Of a stretch of DNA of 64,000 nt, positions 12,296-25,250 are shown one piece after another. The stretch comes from Chinchilla lanigera. Lineage: Eukaryota; Chordata; Mammalia; Rodentia; Chinchillidae. The stretch is taken from NCBI RefSeq assembly GCF_000276665.1, contig NW_004955418.1, forward strand, positions 3,405,894 through 3,469,893, in the 5' to 3' direction. A program made the position numbers and the translations under genes. The notes under the pieces were generated by a model, which searched no databases, had not been told where the DNA came from, and saw nothing but the letters and a program-made list of their open reading frames with translations. Within the stretch, counting starts at the first letter, position 1, and each line of letters opens with the position of its first letter.

Positions 12296-13456
12296 CATAG
12301 TTGCTCTTATTTTTATTATTACAAACGTATCTAGAAATACCAGTGCAATTTTCGTGGTATATGAAGTACCTGGTGTGCTAGCTAGAGACTAGCAAACAAC
12401 CTCCCTCTGCTCAGTAAGACCACTCCTGTTTCTGGAATGTTTGTGTGTGTGCATTCCGTTGGTTTCTACAAAATCCTATGGTTTCTGCTATCAGCATTCA
12501 ATTTCTTTGGCTTTCTTTAGTTTGTTTTTTTTTTAATGGCACAAAAGATAAGCTGTTTTGACCCTTTATTGATTAATCTTTCAAATTACCAGAAAAACCA
12601 TCAGAGTCCTGGACCTACCCTGCTCTATTTATCTTAATCATCAATCTTTTTCATGTGAACCATCACACAAGCAATCAGATTAAAGCTAGACATGGTGAGG
12701 AAAAGTGACCCAACCTGCTGTAGAATGTTATTGGAAACTTGCCATAGTTTAACTCTGCTCATGACAAATATTCTCTTTTTGCTCCAGACCTGTAATTTCT
12801 GTTACTTTCCCAGTCTTAAATCATGCACCTTGCTCCCAAAAACTTGGCCTTTTCTTTCTTATCACTTCAATTTGTATAAACTGTACTTTGGTCTTGAAAA
12901 ATGAGCTCAAAACATACTCATTGCTGAATGCCACAAGCACACATATCAGATTAATGTACAACCGCACTGAAGCACAATTTTATTTATTCCAAAGCTTCTA
13001 CTCTCTTTTATGCTCCCACTATCCCTTTTAAAGGAACACAGATGTGTGCGTACATGTATGTATATACAATTCAAATCATACAATAGGTCCTACAGTGAAA
13101 AGTGAGCTATGCAATTTTCTCTCCAGAGGCAACTGCCATTATTTTCTTGTGATAAACAATATATAAAAAACACACCTTAATTGTAGTATATTTACTTAAC
13201 TAGGGTTCCTTGCAATAATTGCTCTAAACCCTAAGATATCCATTGTATGCAATAATTAACTTTTCTTTAGTCATCAAGAATGGCACTAATTATGTGTTCC
13301 ATGGGAGAATTGAGGAAACAGTCCCAAATAATTTTCTGTATGCTGCTGTGGTTGAAAGGTGAAGCTCTAGTTGAGCTTTTACTTAATCGCTCAGCATACA
13401 CATACATATCTCTGTAATTTTATACATACATACACATACATATCTCTGTAATCCTG
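12296..13456. other. No recognised feature
   Basis: AT-rich sequence with no convincing gene or classified repeat. A short internal direct repeat ACATACATATCTCTGTAAT occurs at about 13400 and 13434. Confidence 0.4.
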
Positions 13457-13785
13457 TGTCTTAGTTACTTTTCTCATTGCTGAGACAAAACACCTGATGC
13501 CCAAAGTTAAACGAGGAAAGATTTATTTAGCTCAGAGTTTGTAGAAGTTTTAGTCCACAGTTGGGTGGCACATGGCAGAGAGGCAACTGTTCATGAGAGA
13601 GAGAGAGAGGGAAGGAGAGAGAGAGAGAGAGAGAAGCCCCTTATATTGTATGCAGGCTACCTGCCTTAGGGTGGGGGTAGCACTCACACCCTTGATCTGG
13701 CATTGGACCATGTCACAGACTCTAGAATCCCACCCCCATAACTTCATAAGACTTTTGGGAGACATCTAGACACAAACCACAGCAC
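13457..13785 (-). mobile_element. MaLR-type LTR, antisense
   Basis: Begins TGTCTTAGTTACTTTTCTCA and ends GACACAAACCACAGCA. Shares its first 60 bp closely with 1524-1912. An internal (GA)n tract lies at 13593-13636. Confidence 0.65.
13593..13636. repeat. (GA)n microsatellite
   Basis: Interrupted GA dinucleotide tract within the LTR. Confidence 0.95.
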
Positions 13786-15383
13786 TCATGTATCCATCAT
13801 TCAGATTATGATTTAGAATATTTCCATCACTTTTAAAAGTTCCTTCATGCCACAGAGGCAATCTCTAGCCTAACCCTACTTCTATCATTACAAAATAGTT
13901 TTGTTCTAGCCTAACTTCTCTTATTACAAAAATGTTACAGTTTTTATGATAGAAATCAGACCAGAGATTTTATACAAATAAAAACCATAAGTGGATCTTT
14001 CCTCTTTCCCTCTACATCTCAGAGTGATTTTCCATGTGGTTGTGTAAACTGATGTTTCCACTGGTTTATTGTTTTTGTTGCTGAGCATTATTCCATTAGA
14101 TGAATAAAACACTATTTATTTTCTTATTCCCCTGTTCATGGGCCTATGGAATATTTCTAGTTCAGGGCTATTTTGAATAAAGCTGTACGGAAACATTTGT
14201 ACATGTGTTTGATGGATCTATCCACTCATTTCTCTTGGTTGTATGCCTAGGAGCAGACTAAGTACTAAGGTAGGCTTACATTTAGCCCTAGTAAATATTA
14301 CCAGTTTTCTAAAATTGTTCCTGTTTGCTTATTCTTCTTTAATAGCTGCGTATAATTTTATGGATTTTTATATGATTATTTAAACTAACCCACTATTAAT
14401 AGAAATAGAAAAGTTGTCTTCAAACATTTGCTTGGAACAAATGTGTTCCAAATATTACACTTTTACATAAATCATTTTGCCCATATACAATGTATTTAAA
14501 GGAAAAAAGTATGATGAGTTTGCTAGATCTAAGAATATGTGCATTTTAAATTTCAAAAGATATGACCAGATAATCTCCAAAGTGTTTTCAAGTAATGCAT
14601 GCTTCCACTGTCAATTTTGAGGTTGTTTCACTTCATATTTACATGGTAAAGCATCAAATGTTTTGAATTTGTCTGTCTAATCGGTCTAAATTATAGTTTT
14701 TGCAGTTTTAGTCTGAAAGGCTCTTATTTTAGGTGGTAATTTTTTTTTTTTTACAAGTTTTAAAGCAGTTGCTTTTCCTTTTTTGGTGATCTACCTTTTC
14801 ATAGCCTTTGCCCCTTATTCCATTAAGTTGTTAGCATTTTACTGATTTAAAAGAGCCCTTTTCATATTAAAGAAATGATGTCCTTTCTTGGTGATATGAC
14901 TTGCAAATATTTCCCCCCAGATTGTTGTGTCTTCCGATTCTGTTAATAGCTGACAGAATAACTTGCAGTGTTCTCTTTACATCAGACTTCCAAAGCATAT
15001 TTCACAAACCCCCAGTCTATCCTTCCACCATCCACGAGATGTGTTATGATTGCTGTTAATGAATAAAAATAATTTATGCTCTAAATACACTCTCTGGATT
15101 ATTAAACACAATCTTGCTCTAATACATACCCTAGAGAATTAAAAGGAAAGCTGCACGAAAAAACGCAGTTGGCAGGCAGACAAAACATGGCTGTGTTGTT
15201 GACAATTTTCTCAAGACATTCAAAGGCATTTACAGTCTTAGCAAGAGTCTGGGTTAGATTACTTATTCAGTTTTGCAAAGTATTTCTATGTGGCAGTCAG
15301 GTGGTTACTAGGTGGCTACTCTAAAGCAGTCCAACAGTTACAGAGCAATTACCCAGTAACTGCACATTGCTCTCTAAATAGCA
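13786..15383. other. No recognised gene; AT-rich
   Basis: Parts resemble very old L1-derived 3' sequence (for example 14090-14260, CATGGGCCTATGGAATATT), but I cannot assign it firmly. No coding potential seen. Confidence 0.35.
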
Positions 15384-15470
15384 GGGGTGAGGGATGTCAG
15401 TCAGCGGCAGAGCCCATGTTTAGCCTATGAGAGGTCCCTAGTTCAATCTCCATTACCACCAAGGAAAATA
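15384..15470 (+). mobile_element. Diverged ID SINE
   Basis: tRNA-like unit: GGTGAGGGATGTCAGTCAGC, then GGCAGAGCCC and CTAGTTCAATCTCCATTACC (B box). Old and eroded. Confidence 0.6.
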
Positions 15471-15674
15471 TCTATATAGAAAGGAACTTAACACATTGTT
15501 CTGGATAGTGGTTATCTCTGAGGTGCTTACAACTGTAAGTGTTATTCTTCAGGAACATTCCCCCCCAACCCATTGCCCTCTCCCATTAAGATCGTTAGTT
15601 TTTACCACTTGCTATCATTTGCTCACTTTCTCCCCCATTAAATTTTATTTGCAACAAGCAACCTTTTATTACCG

Positions 15675-16395
15675 GCATCAGTTTTCTGTTGCTGCCATAG
15701 CCAACTATCCCAGTGTTAGCAGTTAAAACAGCACCGTTTCTGCCTCATAGTCCTGTAGGTTTGATTTTTTTGTTGTTGTTGTTGTTTTTTTTGTTTTGGT
15801 TTTGGTTTTTCTCCGGTACCGGGAACCGAACTCACGACCTTGCGCTTGCCAGGCAGGCGCTTTGCCACTGAGCTAAATCCCCAGCCCGTCCTGTAGGTTT
15901 GAAACCATGCCTCAAGCAAATCCCCTGCCTAAGCCCTCACATGGCAGAGGTCAGGGTGGCAGCAGGGCTGTGTTCCTTCCTGGAGGCTCTAGCAGCCAAT
16001 CTACTTCCCAGCTCATTCAGGTGGTGGGCAGAATTCAGTTCCTTGTGGTTTTAAGGCTGAAGGCTCCATTCCCTTGTGGATCGTCAGCCAGGGGCCTCGT
16101 GTTCCTTAAGGCCTTCTGTTTTCTTGGTTGTCTTCAAACCCGCAACACATCCTTGACTTGTTTCCACACTTGGAGTCTTTCTGAGTGCTCCTTTCTGTGA
16201 CATCTCTCCTCACTGCACCTGGGAGAGGTTCTCTGCTTTAAAAGGTCCATGTGAAAATCCAGGACAATCTTCCTGTTCTAAGACATGTAACTTTACAAGT
16301 ATTCTTGCAAAGTCCCTTTTACTGGTAAGATAACATTTTCAGAGGTTTTAGAGATGGAATGTGAACTTCTTTGAGGGCCATTATTTTTCTCTCCC
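15675..16395 (-). mobile_element. MLT1-like LTR, antisense, split by an ID SINE
   Basis: The + strand starts CAGTTTTCTGTTGCTGCCAT, passes through CTTCCTGGAGGCTCTAGCAG and ends near TTTGAGGGCCATTATTTTTC, as in the complement of MLT1 LTRs. An ID element with target-site duplication interrupts it at 15765-15887. Confidence 0.65.
15765..15887 (-). mobile_element. Young ID SINE, antisense, with TSD
   Basis: Intact ID body (on + strand: CTCACGACCTTGCGCTTGCC, then GAGCTAAATCCCCAGCCC) preceded by its T-rich tail. A perfect 15 bp duplication GTCCTGTAGGTTTGA flanks it at 15750-15764 and 15888-15902. Confidence 0.93.
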
Positions 16396-16423
16396 TTCAG
16401 TCTCCTTGCCATTCTCCTTTCCT

Positions 16424-16470
16424 CTCTCCCTCCTTCCCTCCTTCCCTTCCTTCCTTCCTTCCTCCCCCTC
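16424..16470. repeat. (CCTT)n simple repeat
   Basis: Imperfect C/T tetranucleotide tract. Confidence 0.9.
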
Positions 16471-18351
16471 ACTTCATGTGAGCACCTAGCATAATGCTAG
16501 ACGTGTAAAGAGAACTAAACAAACACTTATTTGAGGGACGATGTTTTTAGAGATCTTATCTCAAGGCTTCATCTAAACTCCGAGAATTTGTCAGGTCCTA
16601 TATAAATTCCCAAGTCAGAGTTGAAGAACTCAAGGGAGGAGCTTTCTTCCCACCATCCTTCCCCTTAGGCTGGGGTGAGGGCCAGCCAGATGCAGGAGTA
16701 TGGTTCATTGTTTCTTGATCTAAGTGGACCCTTTGAGTTGCCCCAACCACCTCAAGATGTTTATATAGGGCTGGGCTCCAGGGATGGAATAGATTAAGCT
16801 CTGTGATAACACTGACCAAATGTGAGCCCAAGAGTATTTTTAGAAACACAAGAAAGCGTATTTGGTACTCAGTAGGAGGCATTATATTTTTAGCAGAAAA
16901 CTATACCGCTGTGGCAAGGAAAAACTTTTCATGATCTCAGACCTTACTTTGGCTCCAGTCTCTTCTGTGTGGAGAGTAGAGAGACATCTCTGCATCAGAG
17001 CTTTGACTACAACCTGCTCAGGGACAAATTCTTGCTGATCTTCATTGCATAACTGAAAATAACAGACTTTCAACTCTCCCAACAAATGTTATTAAAGATA
17101 AATTTTCATTGTTAAATATCTCAGGAAATAATCATCTCCAAGTTTCTTGAGCAAAAGGATTTTGACTATGTAGCTCCCGATTCTTGGCATAAGTGAAATA
17201 AAAGCACTACATCACTACTATTTACTTAGAGTGGTCAGGGAGTACTAAGTAACCTCTAAATATTGTTTATTAGTGTATTTGTTTAGAGAAATGAATATTT
17301 ACTAGTTTTTCAAGATGTATAACTCTGTCTCCCCCTAGGCTATTCCTGCCTTGAGCAAAGGATTCATCTTTAACCCAAGACCAGGGCATAGAATAGTTTC
17401 TTGAAAAATATTAAAAATAAATAAAAGGTTGGAGATTTAAGTGCAAGTTACATGCACTACTCATATAATTTGCTCATTTCTATCTATTGGGGTCTAAAAT
17501 CAGCAAGATATAGATGGTACATGAATATATTTACTAGATAAAAGAGTGTTTACACTGTAATAAAATTCTGGAATTATGCAGGCATGTTGACTTCAGTTGA
17601 ATACAGATAAACATGGAACCTAAAATAGATCATTTAAACATCCTCATTTCGCTATTTAGTAGAAACTAAGCATTGGTAACCATTAGTAACAAGGTAACAG
17701 TACCTAATCCAAAGCTGTCACGCTATGAAGCACAGAATCATTTATATTAAACTTCTGTGATTAATAATACATAACAAAGAAGGTTCTTGGAAAATAAACC
17801 TTGCAGGGGAATAACATCTTTCAAGTGCTGAGTCAACGTGTTTCCTGCCGTGTTCCTCATGGGAAGCACTCTGCTCACCTTGGTCAAGGGGAAGATTACA
17901 CTGTAGTTTATGTAAAGGCCAGAGGCACCTATATTATTGTGTTTGATCAGGACCTGACCGAGACAACTTCATGCTGCACCTCTGAGGCTGTATACCTGTC
18001 CCTCCGCGGAGGGCCACACTGGTCTCCTCAAGTGCATAGTGATCCAACCACACAATGATGTGTTTACTGCAGGTGAACTTCCACACTTTCAGAAACTATA
18101 AGATTTACTGAATAGGAATACAATTGACTTTTTGAACAAAAGCTTTTCATATGCATGATGAAAATCTCAAAATAAGTTCTCTAAATTTAGTGAAACAAGG
18201 ACGGATAAAAATGAAACACTGCATTTCAAAATATTAAATAATTTTAAAGTAAATAAAAACAAAACCCCCCAAGTTCTCTCCATCCTCTCATTTCTGATTT
18301 TGTGTCAGGAGTGCCAACATGAGGTCCTTGACCAAACAGACTGTGCTTGAG
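16471..18351. other. No recognised feature
   Basis: Mixed-composition unique sequence. The open frame at 17801-18058 (+, 85 codons) shows no recognisable domain. Confidence 0.4.
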
Positions 18352-18369
18352 ATAATAATTTTACAAGCC

Positions 18370-18468
18370 GGGGCTGGGGATTTAGCTCAGTGGCAAAAGC
18401 GCCTGCCTGGCAAGCGCAAGGTCGTGAGTTCGGTTCCCGGTACCGGAGAAAAATGAAAAAAAAAAAAA
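18370..18468 (+). mobile_element. Young ID SINE with 18 bp TSD
   Basis: Near-consensus ID: GGGGCTGGGGATTTAGCTCA, TGGCAAAAGCGCCTGCC, GTCGTGAGTTCGGTTCCC, GGTACCGG, then an A tail. Perfect duplication ATAATAATTTTACAAGCC at 18352-18369 and 18469-18486. Confidence 0.97.
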
Positions 18469-18860
18469 ATAATAATTTTACAAGCCATAGCTTGAGAGCA
18501 ACTAGAAAATGGCATTTAAAATTGTAAATTTTCCAACACTAACTTCATTGCAAACTTTAGTGTTATAGGTAGGATTGTAGAGTGTTAAGGCTGAAAAGGA
18601 TTTGGAGAACTTTTTAGCCAAACTGCTGTCTTGTAGATCATAGAATTTCTAATAATTTCATTTTCTCTAAGTTTTTTTTCCCAGTCATACTGCTTTATTA
18701 GGGCATTTTAACCAACTATCATCTAAGAGAATGTAACAGAAGATTTTAAAAAATTATTTTAAAACCATATTTCTCTTGCATCAATTCTTTAGCTTAAATT
18801 GAAGTTGTACAGAACATGCTTAGGGATTTTGGTACTGTTTTTTGGTTTACATTAAGATAT

Positions 18861-18955
18861 GGGGCTGGGGATTTAGCTCAGCGGCAAAGCGCCTGCCTGG
18901 CAAGCACAAGGTCGTGAGTTCAGTTCCCGGTACCCGAGAAAAACCAAAAAAAAAT
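18861..18955 (+). mobile_element. Young ID SINE
   Basis: Near-consensus ID element 390 bp from the previous one in the same orientation. Its A tail passes into a (TATC)n tract, which obscures any duplication. Confidence 0.95.
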
Positions 18956-19042
18956 ATAAAAATATTTATATCGATATATATCATCTATCTATATCTATAT
19001 CATCTATCTATATCTATATCTATATCTAGCTAGCTAGCTAGC
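18956..19042. repeat. (TATC)n and (TAGC)n microsatellite
   Basis: Compound tetranucleotide and hexanucleotide repeat grown from the ID tail, ending in GCTAGCTAGCTAGCTAGC. Confidence 0.95.
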
Positions 19043-20189
19043 TTCTGGACAGAAAATCCTGCTTTTAAATCCTTTCTCTGAAAAAAATAAAATAAATCCC
19101 GTCTCTGTAATTTATTAATTGTGTGTGATCTGAGGCGGATTGCTTACTCAGTAATCCCAGATGAGCTAAAATAAGTTTAAAAATGTCTAATTTAATGTAT
19201 GACTTTTAAGGGCGATTACACAGAGGAATATGCTTAACATGGCACTTCTCAAAACATAGTTGCTCAACACGTTCTCCTTCTATCCTTTCCTCTGCCACTC
19301 TTGTTTCTTTACCTACATCTCAGATGTGCACTGCACCATTTCTTTCCAGATGAGGTATCGGTAATATTCTTCTAATAGTTGTAGGAAAAAAATATAATAA
19401 ATATTAATATGGATGAGAATAATTTCAAATACTGTGTTTTTCAGGTGAAAGTACAATTTACTATGCAGTGGTTAATATCTGTTTCTTGGGAAAGAGAGGT
19501 GTTCTGTGCAGCAACTTTAAAGAATATTTTGTAAAAACATTCGTTTCAGCTGTAGCTCCATCCTCCTCCCTTGCTTGAGGGGGGAGAATCAGGAAGTAAT
19601 TAATTATTCCCATTTTTTTCTTCCTGAAGTCTAGTCAGCTAGAGGTCAATTTATTTTCAGCTTTGGTACTAAATTGAGTTTGATCTTGGTGTGGTTAGAA
19701 ATTAAGAAAATTAATTTTGGCACCTCAATTAAATCCTAAAGTTAAGAAGCTGCCTTTGCAGCTTTAAGAGAGAAACTGTGATTTCTTGTTGTAATTCTTC
19801 AGAAATTCCATGAATCTTTAAGGCTAAATAGTGATTATTTATTAAATGTTCAATAAAACCTATTAACTTGAACCGATTTAGCCATCATAAACTCTATTTT
19901 GAAAAAAAAACACTTATTCTGTCATATCTATACATTGCACAGATATATTATCTACTTTGTGGCAGGTTCTATTTCAGAGAGGAAGAATATAAAAGCGTAA
20001 AATAATGATCCCCAAAGTCTGCAGATACAAGAACAAATAAAGCAAAAATCTTATTATAAGACTGTAGCAAAATAGCATGTGGTAAGCTAAAAGAATGTGT
20101 ACCTTTCTGGTCTCACCATTGCTTTTTTCTCTCGTCCACTGCACCACAGGCCCCTGATCTCAGTAACACTTTCCTGCACTTTCAACATC
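19043..20189. other. No recognised feature
   Basis: AT-rich, no supported gene or classified repeat. Confidence 0.4.
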
Positions 20190-20580
20190 CCAGCTCGCTC
20201 AGAGGTGCTTGGAGTTGCTTTCCCATTCTGATAGAAATGCTCATCCCTCATATCTTTCAATTGCTGGTTCCATGTTGTAATTCAGATCTTAGGTCAAGTA
20301 TCAATTTAGAAAGTCCTTCCCTGAATAGTCCTTCCCTTACCTGTCTCCTGGTGTTCTGGTATTGTTCATTTTCTTTATCTGAAAATGCCTTGCCTACTAA
20401 TGTGCTTCTCTATGCCTTGAATTTGTGTTTGTAAATGAGAATTGAGTTCCACCAGGACAGTGCTCCTGGATCTCCTCTTGTTTATTCTTCTATCTCCAGT
20501 TCCCAGCACTTCGCCTTGCAGGGAGTAAGCAGATACTCAGTATTTATTGAAAATGGATGAATAAATAAATAGTGCCATGA
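20190..20580 (+). mobile_element. L2 LINE 3' fragment
   Basis: Typical L2 3' sequence: AAGTCCTTCCCTGAATAGTC, TGAGTTCCACCAGGACAGTG, CCCAGCACTTCGCC and the end block GATACTCAGTATTTATTGAA. Confidence 0.75.
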
Positions 20581-22504
20581 GGCGTACAACTGGTATTGTG
20601 ATGCTTGAGCTGAGGCTTAAAGGATATTGTTTAAGATATAGGATATGTACAAACTGAAGACTGAATGGAAGGGAGATTTGAGGAAGATGTCTACTTTGAT
20701 TGAGAGAGTACAGAGAAGTGTGACCATTCACATAACCAGCAGAAGATAACCTCACCTTTCCAAAGGAGGTGGTAATGTCTGCTTGGGACAAGGTGAGTTT
20801 GTGGTGCTTGTGAGTCCTTCAGGTATGGATGTCTCCTGGACAGATAGACAAGGGGAAATCAGCCTGTGTGGGAGACAAATCTTTCTGCTATTTCTTTTTA
20901 TCTTATTGAGTCACTTAGAAGAGTTGCCAATGAACTGCACCTATGCTGAGATTCTTCAGGAAGTAGTTTAATAAGTAAAAGACTGGTTTTAGTAATTTGC
21001 AGTACATTTTGTGAGTCCAGACCTCCAAATGCTTACTTCCTGTCTGTCCCATTGATTTGCTTGACAAAATATTCCCCCATATGTATTGAAAAATATAGCT
21101 CTCCTATCCAGCCTCAGTTAGCCTAACTCGAATTGAAATCAAAATTCTTGACTGCTTAGCTGCCTGAGAATATGTTTATATGTTCCCAGTTGAAGCTTTG
21201 TTCACCTGTCTTCAAATCCACAGGCTGGCAGGGATGTTAAAGTAAATTGCAACTTATGAAAGGCATTTAAAAAAAGAATTCAGAACATTAAAAACTGTAA
21301 ACTGTAAAAAAATGAGTTTGTTGACAGAAGGCATGAAGATGTTTCTGAACTTAGTAATGACTTGTGACAAAAAGAGAGTTTCTTCTCTCAACGAGCCCTT
21401 CCAGAGGAAATGCACTTACCCACTTTTTCCTGGACCTTTCCCTCTTCCCAGAACTGGGAGGAAACCTGGATCCATGTAGGAAAAAGCAGCAGATTGCCAA
21501 TGTGAACTTGCTGTTGTGAAGAGGAACCAGCAGTGCTCCAGGGCCGGGGAGGAAGAGGGGAGAGACAGGGGTTCCGCAAGGGCGCAGGACAGTGGGGAAG
21601 GGAGCTCCGAGGAGGGAGATGTTCGGATGTCCATCTGAAGTGGACTCAGGACACGAGAGGCAACTTGAGGAGGATAATAGAAGATTATCCTGTGCTACCC
21701 TCCGCACTTGAGTTCTTGATTGTCTGAACCGTAAGATTTTTCTCTCTAATGAGTAGTTGAAGCATTGCACCCCTTCAGCTCTCAGAGCACAGTTGAAGGA
21801 TAACAGCTGGATGTTTTAAGACACTGACATTTTAGTATAAAATGAAGCAAATTCATACAAATGAAAACTTGACAATTTTTCTGGGAACTGTCCTGATGTC
21901 AGCTTTTAAACGTGAGCGATCTCAGAATTCTCTGGAAAGGCTCATGAATCTTTCAAATCACAGCATCAAATTCTTACTGTCTTGTCAGGATACCTCTGAG
22001 AATCAACAAAAGTAAAAATTTACAGTGCTTTGAAGCTCTGAGGAGGATACATATTTTCCTGCAGCAAGGTGATTAATTTAGAATGAAAAAGCTATCTGCA
22101 ACAGCAAAACTAAGATGAACTTGATGTTATGAAAGCTATACTTTTAAAAAAACTTTAATGATAGAGGTGTAAATACACTTCTGCGTATGAAGTGGGAAAA
22201 GGGCACTTTGATATTCTATTCAGTTTTCTGACAATGTCCTTCCCAGTATTTGGTGGAGTAACTGCCAAATATCATGGATGGATGAAAATTATTTTTGAAA
22301 TAAATTAATTTCCTCAAAGAATCACAAGGTGGTTTAGGGACAGTTTTGGTGCCACTTTTACATATCATTCCTGGAAAATGCCAGAATTTGTAGGATAGTA
22401 GAAGAAAGATGCATCTATAAAAAAGTTGAGAAGTACAGAAGCAGCCAGATTGAGTCCAAAAAATTTAAGAAATTTAATAACCAATGAATATGTAAATTTC
22501 TTAC
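20581..22504. other. No supported gene; local GC-rich patch
   Basis: Unique sequence with a purine- and GC-rich island of about 330 bp at 21400-21730. The 139-codon minus-strand frame there (21351-21770) is Ser/Pro/Leu-rich with no known domain. Confidence 0.4.
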
Positions 22505-23040
22505 AAGAGCATGGCAATTGAAAGAGTAGATTCTAGAGGCAAACACCCTGGGTTCAAGTACCAGCTCTACCATTTACATTATGTTAAGTACAGTTGGCCT
22601 TCAGTCTCTGTGGGTTCCCTGTCCACATGGATTCAACCAACCTTGAATGAAGAATATTCTGGAAAAAATTGGATCCATACCAAACATATACAGACATTTT
22701 TCTTTCTATTCTTTTCTCTTTTTTTCTCATTATTCCATAAATGATATAGTATAATGACCATTTACATGGTATTTGCACTGTATTAAGTATTATAAGAAAT
22801 CAAGAGATGATTTAAAGTATATAAGAGGCTGCACCTAGGTTACATGCAAATACTACACCATTTTATTTATATAAGGAACTTGGGCAGCAAAGGATTTGGG
22901 CATCAGTGGAGAGTCCTGGAACCAATGCCCTGTACATTCTGAGGGGTAATTGTAATTGGACAATTTACCCTCTCATCTGGGAAGTAAGGATACTGATAAA
23001 ATGTGTGTCATAGCATTGACAGGGCTACATTGCCCTTAAC
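22505..23040 (+). mobile_element. MIR SINE split by a DNA transposon
   Basis: The left half (22505-22590) has CCCTGGGTTCAAGTACCAGC and TCTACCATTTAC; the right half (22953-23040) resumes with TTGGACAATTTACCCTCTCA and TCTGGGAAGTAAGGATACTG. These are consecutive parts of MIR, separated by the insertion at 22591-22952. Confidence 0.8.
22591..22952. mobile_element. Tigger-type (Tc1/mariner) non-autonomous transposon
   Basis: The element starts CAGTTGGCCTTCAGTCTCTG and ends with its imperfect inverted counterpart (GGAACC and GGGGTAATTG). A TA lies at each side (22589-22590 and 22953-22954), as expected for this superfamily. About 360 bp, no transposase frame. Confidence 0.8.
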
Positions 23041-23934
23041 AGCACATGCCCATGGAGAATGCTTGTTCTGATTGTAATTTTCAGGGGGAAGAGAGGCTTT
23101 TGGGAAACTACTGCAGTCAAGTCATAATTTTGACAGTCCATTCAGTGTTACTAACTAGAGCTGTGATTCTAAATGGCTCCTTTCATTTTTTTTCTCTTCA
23201 TCTGTAAAATAGGAGTAAAGAAGCTTATTTCTAGTAGCTTATAAAACATGTATTGAATGATTCTTACAATTTAAGGTTATATAATTATTGTCAAGCAGAA
23301 ACACCTTCATTATTCTTTCCTTAAGTTCCAGGGGACTAGCCTACCTGACGTCTGCTGTTTCTGCTAGGTTACCTTCTTGAGTCACAACAGAACGAAAGGT
23401 AAATTTCAAAAAGAGAAACTTCATTCTAAAGCCAAGGACTCTTCTGTCTTCTAATCAACTGTTTCCTTGGACAATTTCTGCCTTCCATCTGTGCCTCTGA
23501 AATGAATAAGTACCATTTGGTGGTCAGGTGACAAGGATTAAACTGAAATTAAAATGTTCTAATCCATAACCCTGGATACAGAATCCTGGAATCTTATGCT
23601 AATCCCACTGGAACAGATCTTTGCTCAGTGGTCTAGATGTTTATGCTAATTTTCAAACTTAGCTTTAGCGTACATAGAATTTTATTTTAACCATGATACA
23701 GTATCAGAGACATTTTTTGTTAATTTCTTAGTTAATAAAACAAGCAATACCTTACTATAACAGCAAGTATATGAGCTTCTTGGAGCATGCTTCTGTCTTT
23801 TCCCAGTGTTATAGAAAATATCCATTTATTACTTTAGTCAAATTTAAAATTCATAACTTTCCGGGGGAGTATCCTTTGTTAAGGCAAATTAATTAACATA
23901 CATATACACCACTAACTCATGCACTTGCGGGCGT

Positions 23935-23975
<41 letters not shown>

Positions 23976-24881
23976 CTGAGAGTTTAAAATAGTTCTTTTT
24001 ACTTACTTTGGAATGGCATTAAGAACCATATATTTTTGTTTCACACCATGATTCAGATTAGTTCTAAGGCAAGCAGAAACATTTGTGGCAGAATAACCCA
24101 GATAAATTTTCCTTCAAGACATTTCTTTCATTTCTCTCTTTGTTTCTGCAACAGCCTCCTTGTTCTTCCTTTTCAGAAGGACTAACTTATCATTTCTAGG
24201 GATTTTCAATTATTTCCAGATGTTGCGTAAAATAAAGATTGAGGACACCATGATTTCAGAAGTTCCTCACCTCTCACATTTATCCTTTATTTTTCCAATG
24301 CTTTGTTCATCATTATATACACTGATATAGACTATAAGTCACTCTATATCTACTTTTGCATTCATATTTCACATTTTGCTAAGTTCTCACCTATTTTTCC
24401 TCTCTTTGGAAATGTCCTCAATGTCAGTGGCTCAGTTCGTGATACTGTATGTTCCTTCTTGAGACTTAGTGAATTCTTAAATATGAAGGCAATTTTCTGA
24501 GCATATTCTCAGTGTATTTCCCTGTGGTGAAGTGGAGAATCTCTCATCTGCGCTGCTTTCAGCAGCTGTGTAAATACAGCTGGAAGGTTGCAAGTGGACA
24601 GAGTCGGTTGTAAATAGGTTTCCTTCCCTTATGTGTTTTGGAATGCTGTTCTGACAACCACAGACCATGAATTTCAAGTGAGCTTCCTCCGTGACTGCAG
24701 CTTTCATATGTATATTTAAGTGACTTTCCGGAGTTGGACAAAGACTTGCTCTTGGTAGAACTTAACTTCTTTGGCTTCAGGTTCTGTCCCTGTAGAATAT
24801 CTTCCATTGTATAATATCCTAAATCTGAGAGCAAACACAAATATAAATCTTAACTCTTCTACATAGTCTGTGTAAGAGAGA
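23041..24881. other. No supported gene
   Basis: A probable MIR shard (TCTTCATCTGTAAAATAGGA at about 23195) and a (CA)n tract are present. Otherwise unique sequence. Confidence 0.4.
23936..23973. repeat. (CA)n microsatellite
   Basis: About 38 bp, preceded by a GCGTGCGC segment. Confidence 0.98.
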
Positions 24882-25250
24882 TGTATTAGTTTACTAGAGC
24901 TGCTGTAACCAAACACCACAGAGTAAGCGGCTTAGGCAGCAGATATGTACTCCTTGTAATTCTGGACGCTGGAAATTGGAAATCCAGATGTCTTCTAATT
25001 TGACTTCTCTGAGGCCTCTCCCCTTGACTTGTGCAGGGCTCTCTTCTCCCTCCTTGGCTTGTATGTGGTCCTCCCTCTGTGTGCCTGTGTTCTAATCTTT
25101 TCTTCATAGAAGGACATGAGTCACTTCAGATGCAGTCCCAATCATATGGCCTCACCTTACCTTAATTATCTCTTTAAAGACCTTCCCTCCAGTCATTAGA
25201 CCAGGTACTGGGCATAGAAATCTGAGAGCTTCAGCATTTAAATTTGGCAG
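24882..25250 (-). mobile_element. MLT1-like LTR, antisense
   Basis: Starts TGTATTAGTTTACTAGAGCT, followed by AACCAAACACCACAGAGTAA, GTGTGCCTGTGTTCTAATC and TTAATTATCTCTTTAAAGAC: the complement of an MLT1 (MaLR) LTR. Confidence 0.8.

Noticed and set aside
12296..13456. Short tandem ACATACATATCTCTGTAAT as a CRISPR-like or satellite array
   Set aside because: Only two copies about 34 bp apart, in a clearly mammalian genome.
18370..18468. ID elements as functional tRNA-Ala genes
   Set aside because: They keep A and B box sequence but lack a proper tRNA fold and end in an A tail with target duplications: SINEs, not tRNA genes.
21351..21770. 139-codon minus-strand frame
   Set aside because: No domain, no conserved motif, no splice context; kept only as a GC-rich patch of interest.
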